Assembly: GCA_030562195.1 (NCBI GenBank)
Contig: CM060203.1
Coordinates: forward strand, 12,290,208 to 12,354,207
Direction: 5' to 3'
Source of the DNA: Nipponacmea schrenckii
Lineage: Eukaryota > Mollusca > Gastropoda > Lottiidae
DNA: 64,000 bases
Shown: positions 25,157 to 37,036 of the stretch, in pieces
Numbering within the stretch: the first letter of the stretch is position 1
How the letters are laid out: each line of letters starts with the position of its first letter
Notes under the pieces: generated by a model
What the model saw: only the letters and a program-made list of their open reading frames with translations
What the model was told of the DNA's origin: nothing
Database searches by the model: none
Position numbers and translations under genes: made by a program

Positions 25157-26650
25157 TTGACATTCCCCTATGAGTTTTCCAAATTTCAATTTTCACAGTT
25201 AAAACATTACAGCATATACAAATATTTCTAGGGTGCCAAGAAATTTGTGTAACACTAACTTCCTATTGTAGTACATTGTATAGATTGTAAATTATTTATC
25301 ATTGAGGACACCTTGTAAATAAGTTTGAGAGTGAGTTTATAGCAACTTTCTGGAAAAAACATAACCCTATGTAGAAAAGTCTAATGCAAAAGTCAAATGT
25401 AAAAAGACAAAAAAACAAAATACATAATACTTCCATAGCAAATGTGAAATTACAAGACACTTTCTACAAATTACGCATTACATCTAATTCAAAAGTCATA
25501 ATTCATAAAACATCTAATACAAATTACGGAATACACTAAATGTAAAAAAAACAAAATACATAAAACATCTTATACAATATACCTTCAAATACAAAAGTAA
25601 AAATGAATTATGTCAAATGACATGATACAAAAATTGCACGATTCAACTCATTCTAGTGAATTATCAATATCTACATATTACTCACGTAACAAAACATTGC
25701 ACAACATTTCTCTTGAGCATTATCTCTAATAAGGCCAAGGTTGAATTCTTTAGATTTTGATTTTGTAGATTATTGTCATTATGTAGATTATGTATGACTT
25801 TCTCAATGATCCGTAAATTTTTTCACCGAAATATTGTGTCCAACTTATGTTTGCGTTTTCATAGTGCAACTCTACAGACAACAGTTATTTACAGATTCTT
25901 TTGATTTTTATTTTGTCTGCTTAAAATTCTATGGAATAGACATGAATGGAAAACAAATGATTTGTACTAGCAATCAAAGCTGGTGGTGGATGTATTTCAA
26001 CTAGCTTCGTAGGGCTATCTTTTGTTTTTCAAACATGGCCTGCGCAATTTTTGCACGAAATTAAAAGAGTGGTTATACATTTACATTTATACACCGTGGA
26101 GATATGTAGTGTAATGTTTAAGAGATATATGTCAACTTATGATGTACAGCAGATGTTTCAAAATGTGAATTATGCATAAGCAGTTACAAGTTTTTTGTAA
26201 GTCACGTGTATTTTATCCTTATCAAGTATTTTGCATAAAAGGTTTTCTGTATCCTGTCTTTTGCATTAGAGGTATTATGTATTTAGTACTTTATTATATA
26301 ACATCTGTGCATTGAATTAGACATTTCTATATAGCCTGATGTTTTTTCCATAAAACCCTGCCATAACTTTCACCCTTGTCAACTGTGTCATGTCATCTAT
26401 CTTATCTTAAAGCTTAAAGAATGTGATATTCAAACTACTAGACTTATACTCGAGTACAATAAGGACCAAATAATGTGGGTTTTATATTTCTATCATTTCA
26501 ATCTCATTTCCTAAGTAAATACTCTGAAGCAGATACACCTCTATATAATAACCTCCAAATAACTTCTGGTACATTCCTACTAGAATTCCTTCTTAACGTT
26601 TGGTAGAATTTAACTAATATACACTAACTGTAGCAGTGATCCTTAACTTG
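25157..26650. other. AT-rich stretch, no gene recognised
   Basis: Repeated low-complexity phrases such as ATACAAATTACG and ACATCTAATACAAA. No exon, RNA gene or terminal inverted repeat that I can support. Possibly part of a large MGAT5 5' UTR intron. Confidence 0.55.
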
Positions 26651-26839
26651 TTAACCCTTTCAACCCTATAAGCCGGTATACCGGCTTATCCTTATATGAT
26701 ATATACCCTATGAGCCAGTAAACCGGCTGTTGTCAAGTGACGTCATACAACGTTAACATCATACAAATTAAGAAATATTGCTTGGAGCTCAGGGTATATG
26801 ATGTTCTATCTAAATTACACTCAGGGTTCAAAGGGTTAA
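26651..26839. mobile_element. TTAA-flanked MITE (piggyBac-like), copy 1
   Basis: 189 bp from TTAA (26651-26654) to TTAA (26836-26839). The ends, TTAACCCTTTCAACCCT and AGGGTTCAAAGGGTTAA, are inverted with one mismatch. It contains the perfect palindrome AAGCCGGTATACCGGCTT. TTAA targets and CCC-starting termini are hallmarks of piggyBac-type transposition; no transposase is present. A second copy is at 36378-36572. Confidence 0.85.
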
Positions 26840-27142
26840 GCATGATACAGAAACTTGGAGACAACCTTAAGGCACAACATGGAATGAAACAGAGACAAAG
26901 GTAGCCCAGGTAACATAACACATGTCTACAGTGTCATCTATTAAAAACCTACTGCATTATGTAAGACCAGTGGGTGAATCTCTCAATATCTTGATTTTAA
27001 ATAGAGGTGTATAACTCTATATTGATGACTGATCCTGATTGTCTTATGGTTAATACAATAACAGACCTCTTCTTCATATAACAGGTGTAATAGGTTTAAT
27101 ATATATACAGTTATTATGGTTGTAAATTATCTTAATTCTTAC

Positions 27143-27188
27143 CTGTCCTTCTCTCGCAATTCAACTTATAACTTGGCCCAAGGTAGTT
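27143..27188 (-). other. Possible non-coding 5' exon of MGAT5
   Basis: On the minus strand a CAG|GTAAGA donor sits at 27143/27142. It could be a 5' UTR exon spliced to 24370. No acceptor or start site was identified. Very tentative. Confidence 0.15.
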
Positions 27189-28555
27189 GGGATAATAGGT
27201 CTTAGAATGAAGATAAAATTCAAAAATATTAAACTTGGCCAATAAAATCTCTATTTTATCAGTAAATATACCTACGGCCATAAATAACATTAACAAATAA
27301 ATATATATCCCCAAAAATTACGTAAATTATCAATAAAATTGCATATGATTATTGAAAAACGCTTAATGAATTGATTAAGCGTTTTTCAAAAATGACTTAG
27401 TTTTGTTAGTTTTCAAGATTTAAGGGGGTTAACTACCCTTAACCTATGTACAAAAAATAGAAGATTTCAACCACTTCTTTTCCACCTATCTGAAATATTT
27501 AAATATCAATGGAAACAGGGGACTTTCAGTTATCCAAAAATATAAAATTTATTTCTTTATGACATTTCAACTTTGAGAAATAGGGTATGAAAGAGTACGA
27601 AAAAAACTTCAATTATTCCCTTAAAATTAGCATATCTACTAGACTATCTTATATAGAAGGTTGAAATTTTGCACCACACAAGTCTACATGTATCTCTACA
27701 ACCTCACTTAGGCTTTTTGGAAAATTTTGTTTTGTTTTGAAGATATTGATAGAAATCAAAATTTTGCGTGTGCATTTACGAAAAATTAAATTTTTAAAAA
27801 ACTATTCATTTTATAAAAAAAGCCAACGTAAAGTTATAGAGGACATTGTAAGATTTAGCTGAAGTCAAAGTTTGTAAAAATCCGATAAATTGTAAGCGAG
27901 ATATGCTTTTGGAAAAAATGGCAGTTTTTTCAACATTTTGCAAACACATGTAAACCTTACGTAATTAACGATCATGTTGTTAAAAGATTGTCTTTCATGC
28001 TGTAGAAATCTTTAAGCACCTTTTAGGCATCGATATGCACGGATAACCACATAATTGGAGTCCTAAAACAATGGATTAGCACATGTCAAAACACCCAGAC
28101 CCACCAATCATAAAATTTCTCTGTTTACATGTGACGTAATGATTTATGGGATTATGACTTCTGGATTCCCCTAATACAAATTACGACACACGTAGAAAAG
28201 GTTTATTTAGCTGATGACGTAGTACTCAAAAATGTCAACTGACAACGTAATTTGTACGTCTACATAGAGGAATACCCCATTGTGTTCTATGAATAGATTA
28301 TCTTTACGGACCGATATATGGCAAACTACTGAAGCGATTGAGATAAAAATTTTACTGAGTTTTTTTTTAATGCCAAATAGAATGGATATAAACTTAATAT
28401 GTTTCTTGATTGAAATAGACCTCGAACGATAAGGATGTCAAAGAGATTCTGTTACTTTATGACACCAGGTAAATTTACTGATGAATATATACTCATATTG
28501 ACCATTTTTGAAAACTAATATTTTATGCTCATGATAAGACGCAGTGTCCCTTTAA
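27189..28555. mobile_element. MITE family A copy, interrupted by a TTAA element
   Basis: 27189-27419 (GGGATAATAGGTCTTAGAAT onward, with hairpin AAAAACGCTTAAT at about 27356) and 28443-28555 (AGAGATTCTGTTAC to GTCCCTTTAA) together match, on the opposite strand, the uninterrupted copy at 57116-57478. In that copy the junction reads TCTTAAAATCTTG, with TTAA exactly where the insertion lies here. The insert is the 27420-28442 element. Confidence 0.8.
27420..28442 (+). mobile_element. TTAA element B, left arm of a large inverted repeat
   Basis: Starts TTAAGGGGGTTAACTACCC and ends in a decayed version of the same terminus (CGAACGATAAGGATGTCAA). It is about 1 kb, non-coding, and an inverted copy of 28552-29634 along nearly its whole length. 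It was inserted at the internal TTAA of the MITE A copy. Confidence 0.8.
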
Positions 28556-29634
28556 GGGGGTTGACAACCTTATCGTTCGAAGTGTATTTCAATCAAGAAA
28601 CGTATTAAGTTTATATCCATTCTATTTGGCATTAAAAGAAACTCATCTAGTAAAAATTTTAGCTCAATCGCTTCAGTAGTTCGTCTGATATCCGTCCGTG
28701 AAGATAATCTATTTATAGAACAAAACGGGGTATTCCTCTATGTAGACGTACAAATTACGTTGTCAGTTGACATTTGTGATTACGTCATCGGCTAAATAAA
28801 CATTCTCTACGTTTGCCGGTCAGTTATTATTAATATCGGCACGCGAAGTAAGAGTTTGTGTATCGGGGGAATCCAGAAGTCACGTGATGTCCCATAAATC
28901 TTTACGTCACATGTAAACAAAGAAAATTTTATGATTGGTGGGTAGGGGTGTTTTGACATGTGCTAATCCATTGTTTTAGCACTCCAATTGTGTGGATATC
29001 GGTGCATATCGATGCCTAAAAGGTGCTTAAAGATTTCTACAGCATGAAAGACAATCTTTTAACAACATGGTCGTTAATTACGTAAGGTTTACATATGTTT
29101 GCAAAATGTTGAAAAAAAATGCCATTTTTCCAAAAGCATATCTCGCTTACAATTTATCCGATTTTTACAAACTTTGGCTTCAGCTAAAGCTTACGATGTC
29201 CTCTATAACTTTACGTTGGCTTTTTTTTATAAAATGAATAGTTTTTTAAAAATTCAATTTTTCGTAAATGCACTCGCAAAATTTTGATTTCTATCAATAT
29301 CTTCAAAACAAAACAAAATTTTCCAAAAAGCCAACGTAATTTTGTAGAGATACATGTAGACTTGCGTTGTGCGAAATTTCAACCTTCTCTTTTAATTAGC
29401 CTAGTAGATATGCTAATTTTAAGGGAATAATTGACGTTTTTTTCGTTCATCTTTCATACCCTATTTCTTAAAGTTGAAATGTCATAAAGAAATAAATTTT
29501 ATATTTTTGGATAGCTGAAAGTCCCTTCTTTCCATTGATATTTAAATATTTCAGATAGGTGGAAAAGAAGTGGTTGAAATCGTCTATTTTTTGTACATAG
29601 GTTTAGGGTTGTCAACCCCCTTAAACAATAATGT
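28552..29634 (-). mobile_element. TTAA element B, intact copy, right arm of the inverted repeat
   Basis: 1083 bp. Both ends read TTAAGGGGGTTGACAACC inwards (28552-28569 and the reverse complement ending at 29634), a perfect 18-bp match including the TTAA. No transposase ORF: the 62-aa ORF at 29099-29287 has no recognisable motif. Its left TTAA coincides with the terminal TTAA of the MITE A copy, so it inserted exactly at the neighbour's edge. Confidence 0.85.
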
Positions 29635-29821
29635 TACTTACAGAATAAACTTTTAATAATTACAGATAATCACTTGCTATTGTTACTATTAATAATTACA
29701 CTACTGTTTCTGAATTTAATTAATTAGTTAATCCTTTATCCCTGTGTCCATATTATAGAGAGATATTGCCAGTTACACAATATCTACAAATTCAACATAG
29801 TTTTGTAATAGTTTTTAAATA

Positions 29822-30316
29822 CAGGGTGTTCCAGAAGTCTTGGGCACATATCTGGTATCATTTTAAAGCTAAATCCATTACTTCTTTGGTCATAGTTACA
29901 CTGGAGCCTCAGGGTTAGACAGTTTCTGAACACAACACTGCCAGATTGGTCGGTCTGGTCAAAATGATCGCGTTCTCATGCCCTGGCCTCCCAGGTCTCC
30001 AAATCTCACACTTCTTTTTGTGGGGGTTTGTGAAACAACTGGTCTATGTGTCTCCCCTTCCAGAAGACATGGATGAATTTAAGACCCGAATAACGGACAC
30101 TGTTGCAACAATCGACAACGCAATGCTTGAACGTGTTTGGGAAGAATTGGACTATCGCCTTGATGTGTGTCATGTGACCAACAGTGCTCACATTGAACAT
30201 TCCACAAAAAACTTAAAACAGCAAGCTTTCGGAATATGTCAGATGCGTTGTTATATCGTTAATGGTTTTCGAGATAGTCATTGTTAGAATGTGCCCAAGA
30301 CTTCTGAAACACCCTG
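29822..30316 (+). mobile_element. Mariner-family (Tc1/mariner) fossil with 28-bp terminal repeats
   Basis: 495 bp, flanked by TA on both sides. The ends, CAGGGTGTTCCAGAAGTCTT and AAGACTTCTGAAACACCCTG, are inverted over 28 bp with one mismatch. The inside retains only the C-terminal part of a transposase: WPPRSPNLT, then after a small deletion and frameshift FFLWGFVKQLVYV and MLERVWEELDYRLDVCHVT, ending AHIEH. The catalytic acidic residue expected after SPNLT is lost and the N-terminal two thirds are absent. This is an internally deleted, non-functional copy. Confidence 0.88.
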
Positions 30317-31140
30317 TATGTAGATAAAATAAAGTTTTGAATAGATAGGTTTCAAGTTTAAAAGAATCTACCAAAACCAGGTAATTAAATGATTTTGGGG
30401 ATTGACAAATGGTACTGTTACTATTGATAAACATATAAAATTGTTGTTTAAAAACATTTAAAGAGGACTTATCAATATTATTCCAAAATTACCCTAAACT
30501 AATATCTTCAAGTAATTTCCTAATATCTGAAATCCATTGTTTAAAACCATATCTGACATACAAAATTACAATAGTTCATTATCAGTAGACATTAACTTAA
30601 TATAATTACAATTTATTATTATTATTTTATAACATAATAAACGTACAATAAAACTCAGAGGCTTTAGCATGAACCAAGCAAATATTGTCTAGCACCTGCG
30701 CCTGTGCTTCGTAACATCACTTAACCGTAATGTTACAACCCACGATTCCTAATGTTTGTCAGTCTGGAAGGGGAGATGGGGGGGGGGCATACAATATTAT
30801 ACAAGACTTTGCTTAGAGAATGATGCTTATTATAATATTATATTTTTTTTATTAAAGAATAAGTTCTTATATCATAAAAAAATCATTTATGGGATGGTTG
30901 ACATTAGAATCAATAATAAGTAATATTTCATTGTTTCATGTTGATAAACATCACCAATTGTCATGCATTATATAGAACATATCTTTTAACATGAAGTTTA
31001 TTTGATGTCTAATTCAAATATTTATTAAGTGCTTGTTATCTATATGTTTTGTATCACACCTATTTACTTAAGAATTCTCTATTGTAGACAAACATCAATT
31101 TCTTAAGTGTATGTAACCTGGTCCCTGTATAATAACATGT
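30317..31140. other. AT-rich spacer
   Basis: No gene or element recognised. A G-run (about 30776-30787) and AT homopolymers are the only features. Confidence 0.6.
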
Positions 31141-31159
31141 ATAACCAAAAATGTTGATA

Positions 31160-31285
31160 TACACAATATCCTTTTATACATACAATATCATTTTTAGTAT
31201 ACAATATCATTTTTAGTATACATGTTTTGGTATACAATATCATTTTTAGTATACACTATCATTTTATAAATATACAATATCAGTT
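31160..31285. repeat. Short tandem repeat around ATACAATATCATTTTTAGT
   Basis: Five or six imperfect copies of TATACAATATCATTTTTAG with spacings of about 20-40 bp. Confidence 0.7.
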
Positions 31286-31810
31286 TATATACACCATACA
31301 TGTATATCAGCTTATCAGTGTAGGTTACATAATTTGGACATGACAGAGAAAATCAAATACTCTATTTAATACAAGCAAATCAATGATGATCAAATATTAA
31401 AGAGATAGAACTAGTCACATCATTCTATAACTAATTTATATACATGTAATCTTAGAATATTTATCAATGGTTGAGTTATTGGCTATGACTTTATAAAGTT
31501 GTCAAGAAAAGCTTGTTAGCACTAAAGATGGCTTATATTTTTCCCACTGATCAACCCAGTGACTTTAAAAATAAAAATTACAATTTTAATGTTGCTCATG
31601 ATTAACATATTATATACAATATATAGATTAGCATTTATTAATAAACACATAAACATTGTTTCCATGCAATGGCCAGATCAACCCCCCCCCCACCCTCACA
31701 CATTCAAATTTTTATTATTTGAGAAATGCCACTGATCAATACACAACTAACTCTCTAGCCAAGACTATAACCAAGCTCATCAATTATGTGAAGATAGCTT
31801 GCCAGGCAAG

Positions 31811-33952
31811 GTAATATACGCCCACTGGCAGCATTTATTTCAAATAAAAACTTTTCAGTAAGGTTACAATAAGTGGAATGAAATATTCAACCTTCCAACC
31901 TATTTTTTTCTAGGGTCTCTAGTTTCATTAAAAACTGTCAAGAATTGTACCTAATAACAACTCATTAAATATTTTTCGGTATCTTTATGATTTGCAATAG
32001 GGTTCACCCTTAATAATATTTTGATATTTTTAATTCTTAATAAGGCTCATTCTTGGTTGATATTAAACAATTTCAGCGAGTTTTGTCAAAAAGGAATTTT
32101 TAGAGTGTTCACAAGCCAAAAGTTGAAAGCGTTTTTAAAAACAGGCACAATAACTGACACTAAATATTTTTCGATTTATCTGATTTTCAATAGGGTTTAT
32201 CCTTGTGAGAAAACAAATACTAAAGCCAAGTTTCATCAAAATCCATTCAAAATTGTTCTTTCTAGAGTGTTTACGAGTTAAAGCATTTTCAAAAACAAGG
32301 TCAATCACTTGTACTAAATATTTTTCGATTTTCAATAGGGTTCATCCTTGGGAGACAACAAATAACACAGCCAAGTTACATCAAAATCCATTAAAAATTG
32401 TTCTTTCTAGAGTGTTTACAAGCTAAAATTGAACGCGTTTTCAAGAACAAGGGCTATAACTGACACTAAATATTTCTATTTATTTGATTTATAATAGGGT
32501 TCATCCTTGGGTAAAAACAAATACTCAAGCCAAAGTTAATCAAAATCCATTAAGAATAGTTCTTTCTAGAATGTTTACAAGCTAAAATTGAATGCGTTTT
32601 CAAGAACAAGGGCAGTAACTCATACTAAATTTTTTTTCGATTTCGCTGATTTTCAATAGGGTTCATCCTTGAGTTATAACACATTCTCACACCAAGTTTC
32701 ATCGAAATCCATCAAGAATTGTTTCATGTAGAGTGTTTACGAGACAAAAATCGAACGCGTTTAAAAGAACAAGGGCAATAATTCATATTAGATATATTTT
32801 GATATTTTTAATTTTCAATTAGGCTCATCCCTTGCGATATCCAACAATTTCAGTGAGTTTTGTCAACATTGGTCATGAATTGTACCTTTTAGAGTGTTTA
32901 TTAGCCAAAAAGTTAACCCCGTTTTCAAACACAAGGGCAATAACTGACACTAAATATATTTCGATTTATTTGATTTTCAAAAAGGTTCATCCTTGGGTAA
33001 AAACAAATACTCTAGCCAAGTTTTATCAAAATCCATTAAGAATTGTTCTTTCTAGAGTGTTTACAAGCTAAAATTGAACGCGTTTTCAAACACAAGGGCA
33101 ATAACTGATACTAAATATTTTTCGATTCAACTGAATTTCAATAGGGTTCATCCTTAGGTGATTACAATTACTCATGCCAAGTTATGTCAAAATCGCTCAA
33201 GAATTGTGACTTGTAGAGTGTTTACAAGGCAAAAAACCAACACATTTTATAGAACAAGGGCAATAATTCCTATTAAATATATTTCGATATGTGCTATTTT
33301 CAAAAGGGTTCATTCTTGGGTGATATTAAACAATTTCAGCAAGTTTCGTCAAAATCGGTCAATAACTGTGCTTTGTAGAGTGTTTAAAAGCTAAAAATTG
33401 AACGCGTTTTCAAAAACAAGGGCAATAACTGATATTAATTTTTTTTCGATTTGACTGGTTTCCAATAGGCTTCATCCTTGGGTGATAACAAATACTCAGG
33501 CCAAGTTTCATTAAAATCCATTAAAAATTGTTCTTTCAAGAGTGTTTACAAGCTAAAATTTAACGCGTTTTCAAGAACAAGGGCAATAACTCATACTAAA
33601 TGTTTTTCGATTTCGCTGATTTTCGATAGGGTTTATCCTTGAGTTATAACATACTCTCACACCAAGTTTCATCAAAATCGGTCAAGAATTGCAGGTTGTA
33701 GAGTGTTTACGAGCCATTCAAGAACAAGGGCACGAACTCATACTAATTTTTTTCCGATTTCGCTGATTTTCAATAGGGTTCATCCTTGCGTGATCATAAA
33801 CACTCATATTAAGTTTCATCTAAATCCGTCAAGAATTACACCGTGTAGAGTGTTTACGAGCAATTGTGGACGGACGGACGGACGGACGGACGGACGGACG
33901 GACGGATGTGGGTGACGACAATATACGCCCCCCATTTCATGTGGGCGTATAA
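31811..33952. mobile_element. Pearl-like, satellite-cored transposable element
   Basis: The element begins TATACGCCCAC (31815-31825) and ends GTGGGCGTATA (33941-33951), exact 11-bp inverted ends. The core is about 12 tandem copies of a roughly 162-bp unit; the marker TAGAGTGTTTAC recurs near 32407, 32568, 32730, 32891, 33053, 33215, 33377, 33538 and 33700. Each unit carries GAACGCGTTTTC, AACAAGGGCAATAACT and GGGTTCATCCTTGGGT. A GGAC microsatellite (about 33868-33904) follows, then a terminal hairpin (ATACGCCC paired with GGGCGTAT). Inverted ends plus tandem core plus microsatellite is the plan of the pearl elements known from bivalves. Small ORFs inside are repeat artefacts. Confidence 0.75.
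33868..33904. repeat. GGAC tetranucleotide microsatellite
   Basis: About nine GGAC units directly before the terminal hairpin of the pearl-like element; part of that element. Confidence 0.95.
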
Positions 33953-35349
33953 AAATTATATTGACTACTTGCGACCTTAGCCAGTGCTTCTGTAACAGAA
34001 TATATCTCATAACACCTAATACTATATCAACAATAGGGTGTTAGGTCTGAATTCAATTAACTCAATTTAAAAACCACATGGAAGATATTGATTAATCAGC
34101 TTAGACCTGTAAATAATTAACCTCTATTAGTTTATTAACTTCAATATGTAGCTTACAATAAACAGTCTATTCTAATACCAACCCAACATGTTTACTGCCA
34201 ATTCAGCAAAAGTGCAGGAACTACATTCAAATAGACTTCTTTATGAGGAACATGTACAAACATAAAAAAAAAAATTACAATTGACTCCTTTCTCATAGTC
34301 TTCAACAATATCAGGGTTTTTGATCATATAATGAGTTCAGTTTAATTTTAAAAACTTTTAGTGCCACCCTTTTTCCAACAACTTACATTTTATGATATCA
34401 TTGGGCTAAATAAACTGCCTGAAGAACTCTGTTAAAGAGCGAAAGCGCTAGTAGGATAATGTAGTTTTCCTTTCCCGTTATTTACTCTTTTTTTTTATTA
34501 TATACCCGTATATATATTTAAAAATATAACCTGTAAACTAGTGGTCATAGATGTCAACTAGCACCGAACTGACCCCAAAAGTCAAAATGACCCCAAATAG
34601 CCTACTTGGCTTCAGTTATGGTCAGTATAAGATATGACGACAATCAAATCCATGACTATCTGACACCTCCTTCGCTTCAAATTCTTGTCTGTTGTAGGCC
34701 TATATACTTTATTAAGTGTGTTAACCCCAGTTCTCAGTTTTCTTATTAAAATTTATTCTTGTATTAATACTTGTACATGCTTTACATGGAGACGGATTAA
34801 TATAAGCCTTTTTTCTGAATCCAATTAATGTGTAATCATTATAACTAACATGTAAATTTTTATTAAATGAATATTGTTTAAATCAAATTTATATGCAAAT
34901 TTATGCAGGACAATGTGATAAATAATTTGTAGGATAATAATAATAATAATAAATTCTTTCTTTTACATGGATCAGAATTAGGCCCAATACACAAGGACAT
35001 TGTCCTGTCTCACATTCAGCCCATGGGGCAATACATTGGGGAAAAAAAAAAGTCTAATGTGGCAAGTGATATGATGGTGTATAAATTTACAAATATATAA
35101 TACCATAATATACCTTACAATATTCAAAATAGCCCCTTATCACTTGATTTAAATAAGTAAATATAGGCCTAAGGTAAAAATGGCCCCCAAATAAAATAAT
35201 AAATTAAAGAATTAAAGATGGACACCCAACATGTTCCTTAAAATTAGAGACAATTATACACGTAGGTCGACTAGAGATGCATAAACAATTTACTTTACTT
35301 TTTTTCATAGTAAGTTAGAGTAATCTTAAATCTTTTAGTGTCCTAAGCT
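33953..35349. other. AT-rich spacer with a small TAA microsatellite
   Basis: A run of AATAATAATAATAATAAT at about 34936-34954. Otherwise no gene, RNA or element recognised. Confidence 0.6.
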
Positions 35350-36370
35350 TTAAACGGTAACGTGTCAAAACGGTAACAAATTTTATTAGTTAAAACGGTA
35401 ACAACTCCACCAAAACGGTAACACAAATTTTCGGTTAAAACGGTAACAACTCCACCAAAACGGTAACAGATATTTTGGTGAATAAAAATAATTTATTTTG
35501 TACATTTCTTTAATATAAACATTTAGTAGTAGTAAAAATAACAATGGATTGTGAAAATGTATGCAGAGGTCTACTATGTACGCACCTCGTCCGACGAAGA
35601 ATAAGTTGACAAAACAGACACACCTTAATTTTAAGTGCTAAAACCGTTTATTCTAAGATATTGTCTCTATCAGTATCGTACTGAGGCCTGCATGTAAACT
35701 ATTTATGTATTTCTTTAATGTATGGGCTCTTTGTAATCTGTACAAAAAAAAGAAGGTTGGGTAAATAATTTCAGAAGTGTCCAAAGACATCACGTGAGCA
35801 GTGCATTACGAGTATCTGTGAGGTGGTTGCGTTCGATTTTTGCTCCTGGGCGACACCTCCACTATTATTTCAATGGCAAACGACGAAAAGAGGGCATTGA
35901 ACGCGCCTAAAATCCCAACAAGACAGTCAAACAAGTGCAACATTATTCATAAAATGTGCTGACGAACAAAATTTCATAAGTCGGGCATCGGACAAGTACT
36001 TTATTTCTGTTTATGTCATTAATTAGAAAATATTATGTATCGCGTTTTAATTATGATCGTGATTACTAATAATGATAGTTGTCAGGAAATCTGTTAGCTT
36101 ATTATGTCTGTGTACCGTATATTACTTTGATCAATTGGCAAAGATTGTTTGAGTTCTTTTCAATCACTGATTTTAAGTTAATACTATCTTGATTAATAAA
36201 GATCACATTAATTATTTGATTTATTTCGTTACCGTTTTAACCAAAAATAGCTGTTACCGTTTTAGCGGAGTTGTTACCGTTTTAACCAAATTTCCGTTAC
36301 CGTTTTGGTGGATTTGTTACCGTTTTGACTAATAAAATTTGTTACCGTTTTGACATGTTACCGTTTTAAC
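35350..36370. mobile_element. 1-kb inverted-repeat element with 13 AAACGGTAAC subterminal motifs
   Basis: Left arm (35350-35480) has six copies of AAACGGTAAC, near 35351, 35367, 35392, 35412, 35437 and 35457. The right arm (36228-36370) has seven of the reverse complement, near 36228, 36253, 36273, 36296, 36316, 36341 and 36357. Spacing is about 16, 25, 20, 25, 20 in the left arm and is mirrored in the right. The arms are about 130-bp imperfect inverted repeats (shared ACAAATTTTATTAG, ACTCCACC). The 0.75-kb interior has no ORF I recognise. Such arrays in transposons are usually transposase-binding sites; the family is not assigned. Confidence 0.8.
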
Positions 36371-36377
36371 TGGTATT

Positions 36378-36572
36378 CCTTTCAAGCCTATAAGCCGGTA
36401 TACCGGCTTATCCTTTATAATATATACCGGTACCCTATGAGCCTATGAGCCGGTAAACCGGCTGTTGTCAAGTGACGTCATACAACATTATCGTCATACA
36501 AATTAAGAAATATTGCTTGGAGCTCAGGGTATATGACATTCTATCTATTACACTCAGGGTTCAAAGGGTTAA
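36378..36572. mobile_element. TTAA-flanked MITE (piggyBac-like), copy 2
   Basis: Same sequence as 26651-26839, including AAGCCGGTATACCGGCTT and the right end CAGGGTTCAAAGGGTTAA (TTAA at 36569-36572). The left end is eroded (CCTTTCAAGCCT) and directly abuts the AAACGGTAAC element. Confidence 0.85.
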
Positions 36573-37036
36573 ATTGGAATGTATATTTCCCTAACAAATG
36601 TTTATAATTCTGAATAAATCATATCTATTGTGAAGTTAATCTGTAAGTTAAGAGAGTAGGTCAACTGTAACAGTAGGCCAAGTTAAGTGGGCCTACAAAA
36701 TGGTATATTATCAAAAGATGAATCATAAAAAGGACTTCATCTTCCACACAAGGAAGTATTGTCATTCATTCAATCCTACCATTAATATCCACCAAGACCT
36801 ACCCATTAAATTTTTACTATGCTAGCAAATAATGGATTTATTCATTAAATCCAAGAAAATTTATTGAGAAGAGGCTAGATGTGATACATCATAACCACTG
36901 ATGAGGAACTTGTAAAAGGAGGAAACCACTGCAAGCCCATACGTAGATGGACAGTGTCCACATCAAACAAAATTTTATTCTAGACCAAAAGATAGATCAA
37001 TTATGCCAAATCTCTAGCAGAATGTTTATTACATAC
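36573..37036. other. Spacer left of the candidate bidirectional promoter
   Basis: No gene or repeat recognised. Possibly the start of the MGAT5 5' UTR intron if the exon at 37037 is real. Confidence 0.5.

Noticed and set aside
32021..33915. Series of 65-86-aa ORFs ending in LSRVFTS
   Set aside because: Each is the same frame of the 162-bp tandem unit of the pearl-like element.
33816..34010. Arg-Pro-Ser repeat ORF on the minus strand
   Set aside because: Translation of the GGAC microsatellite.
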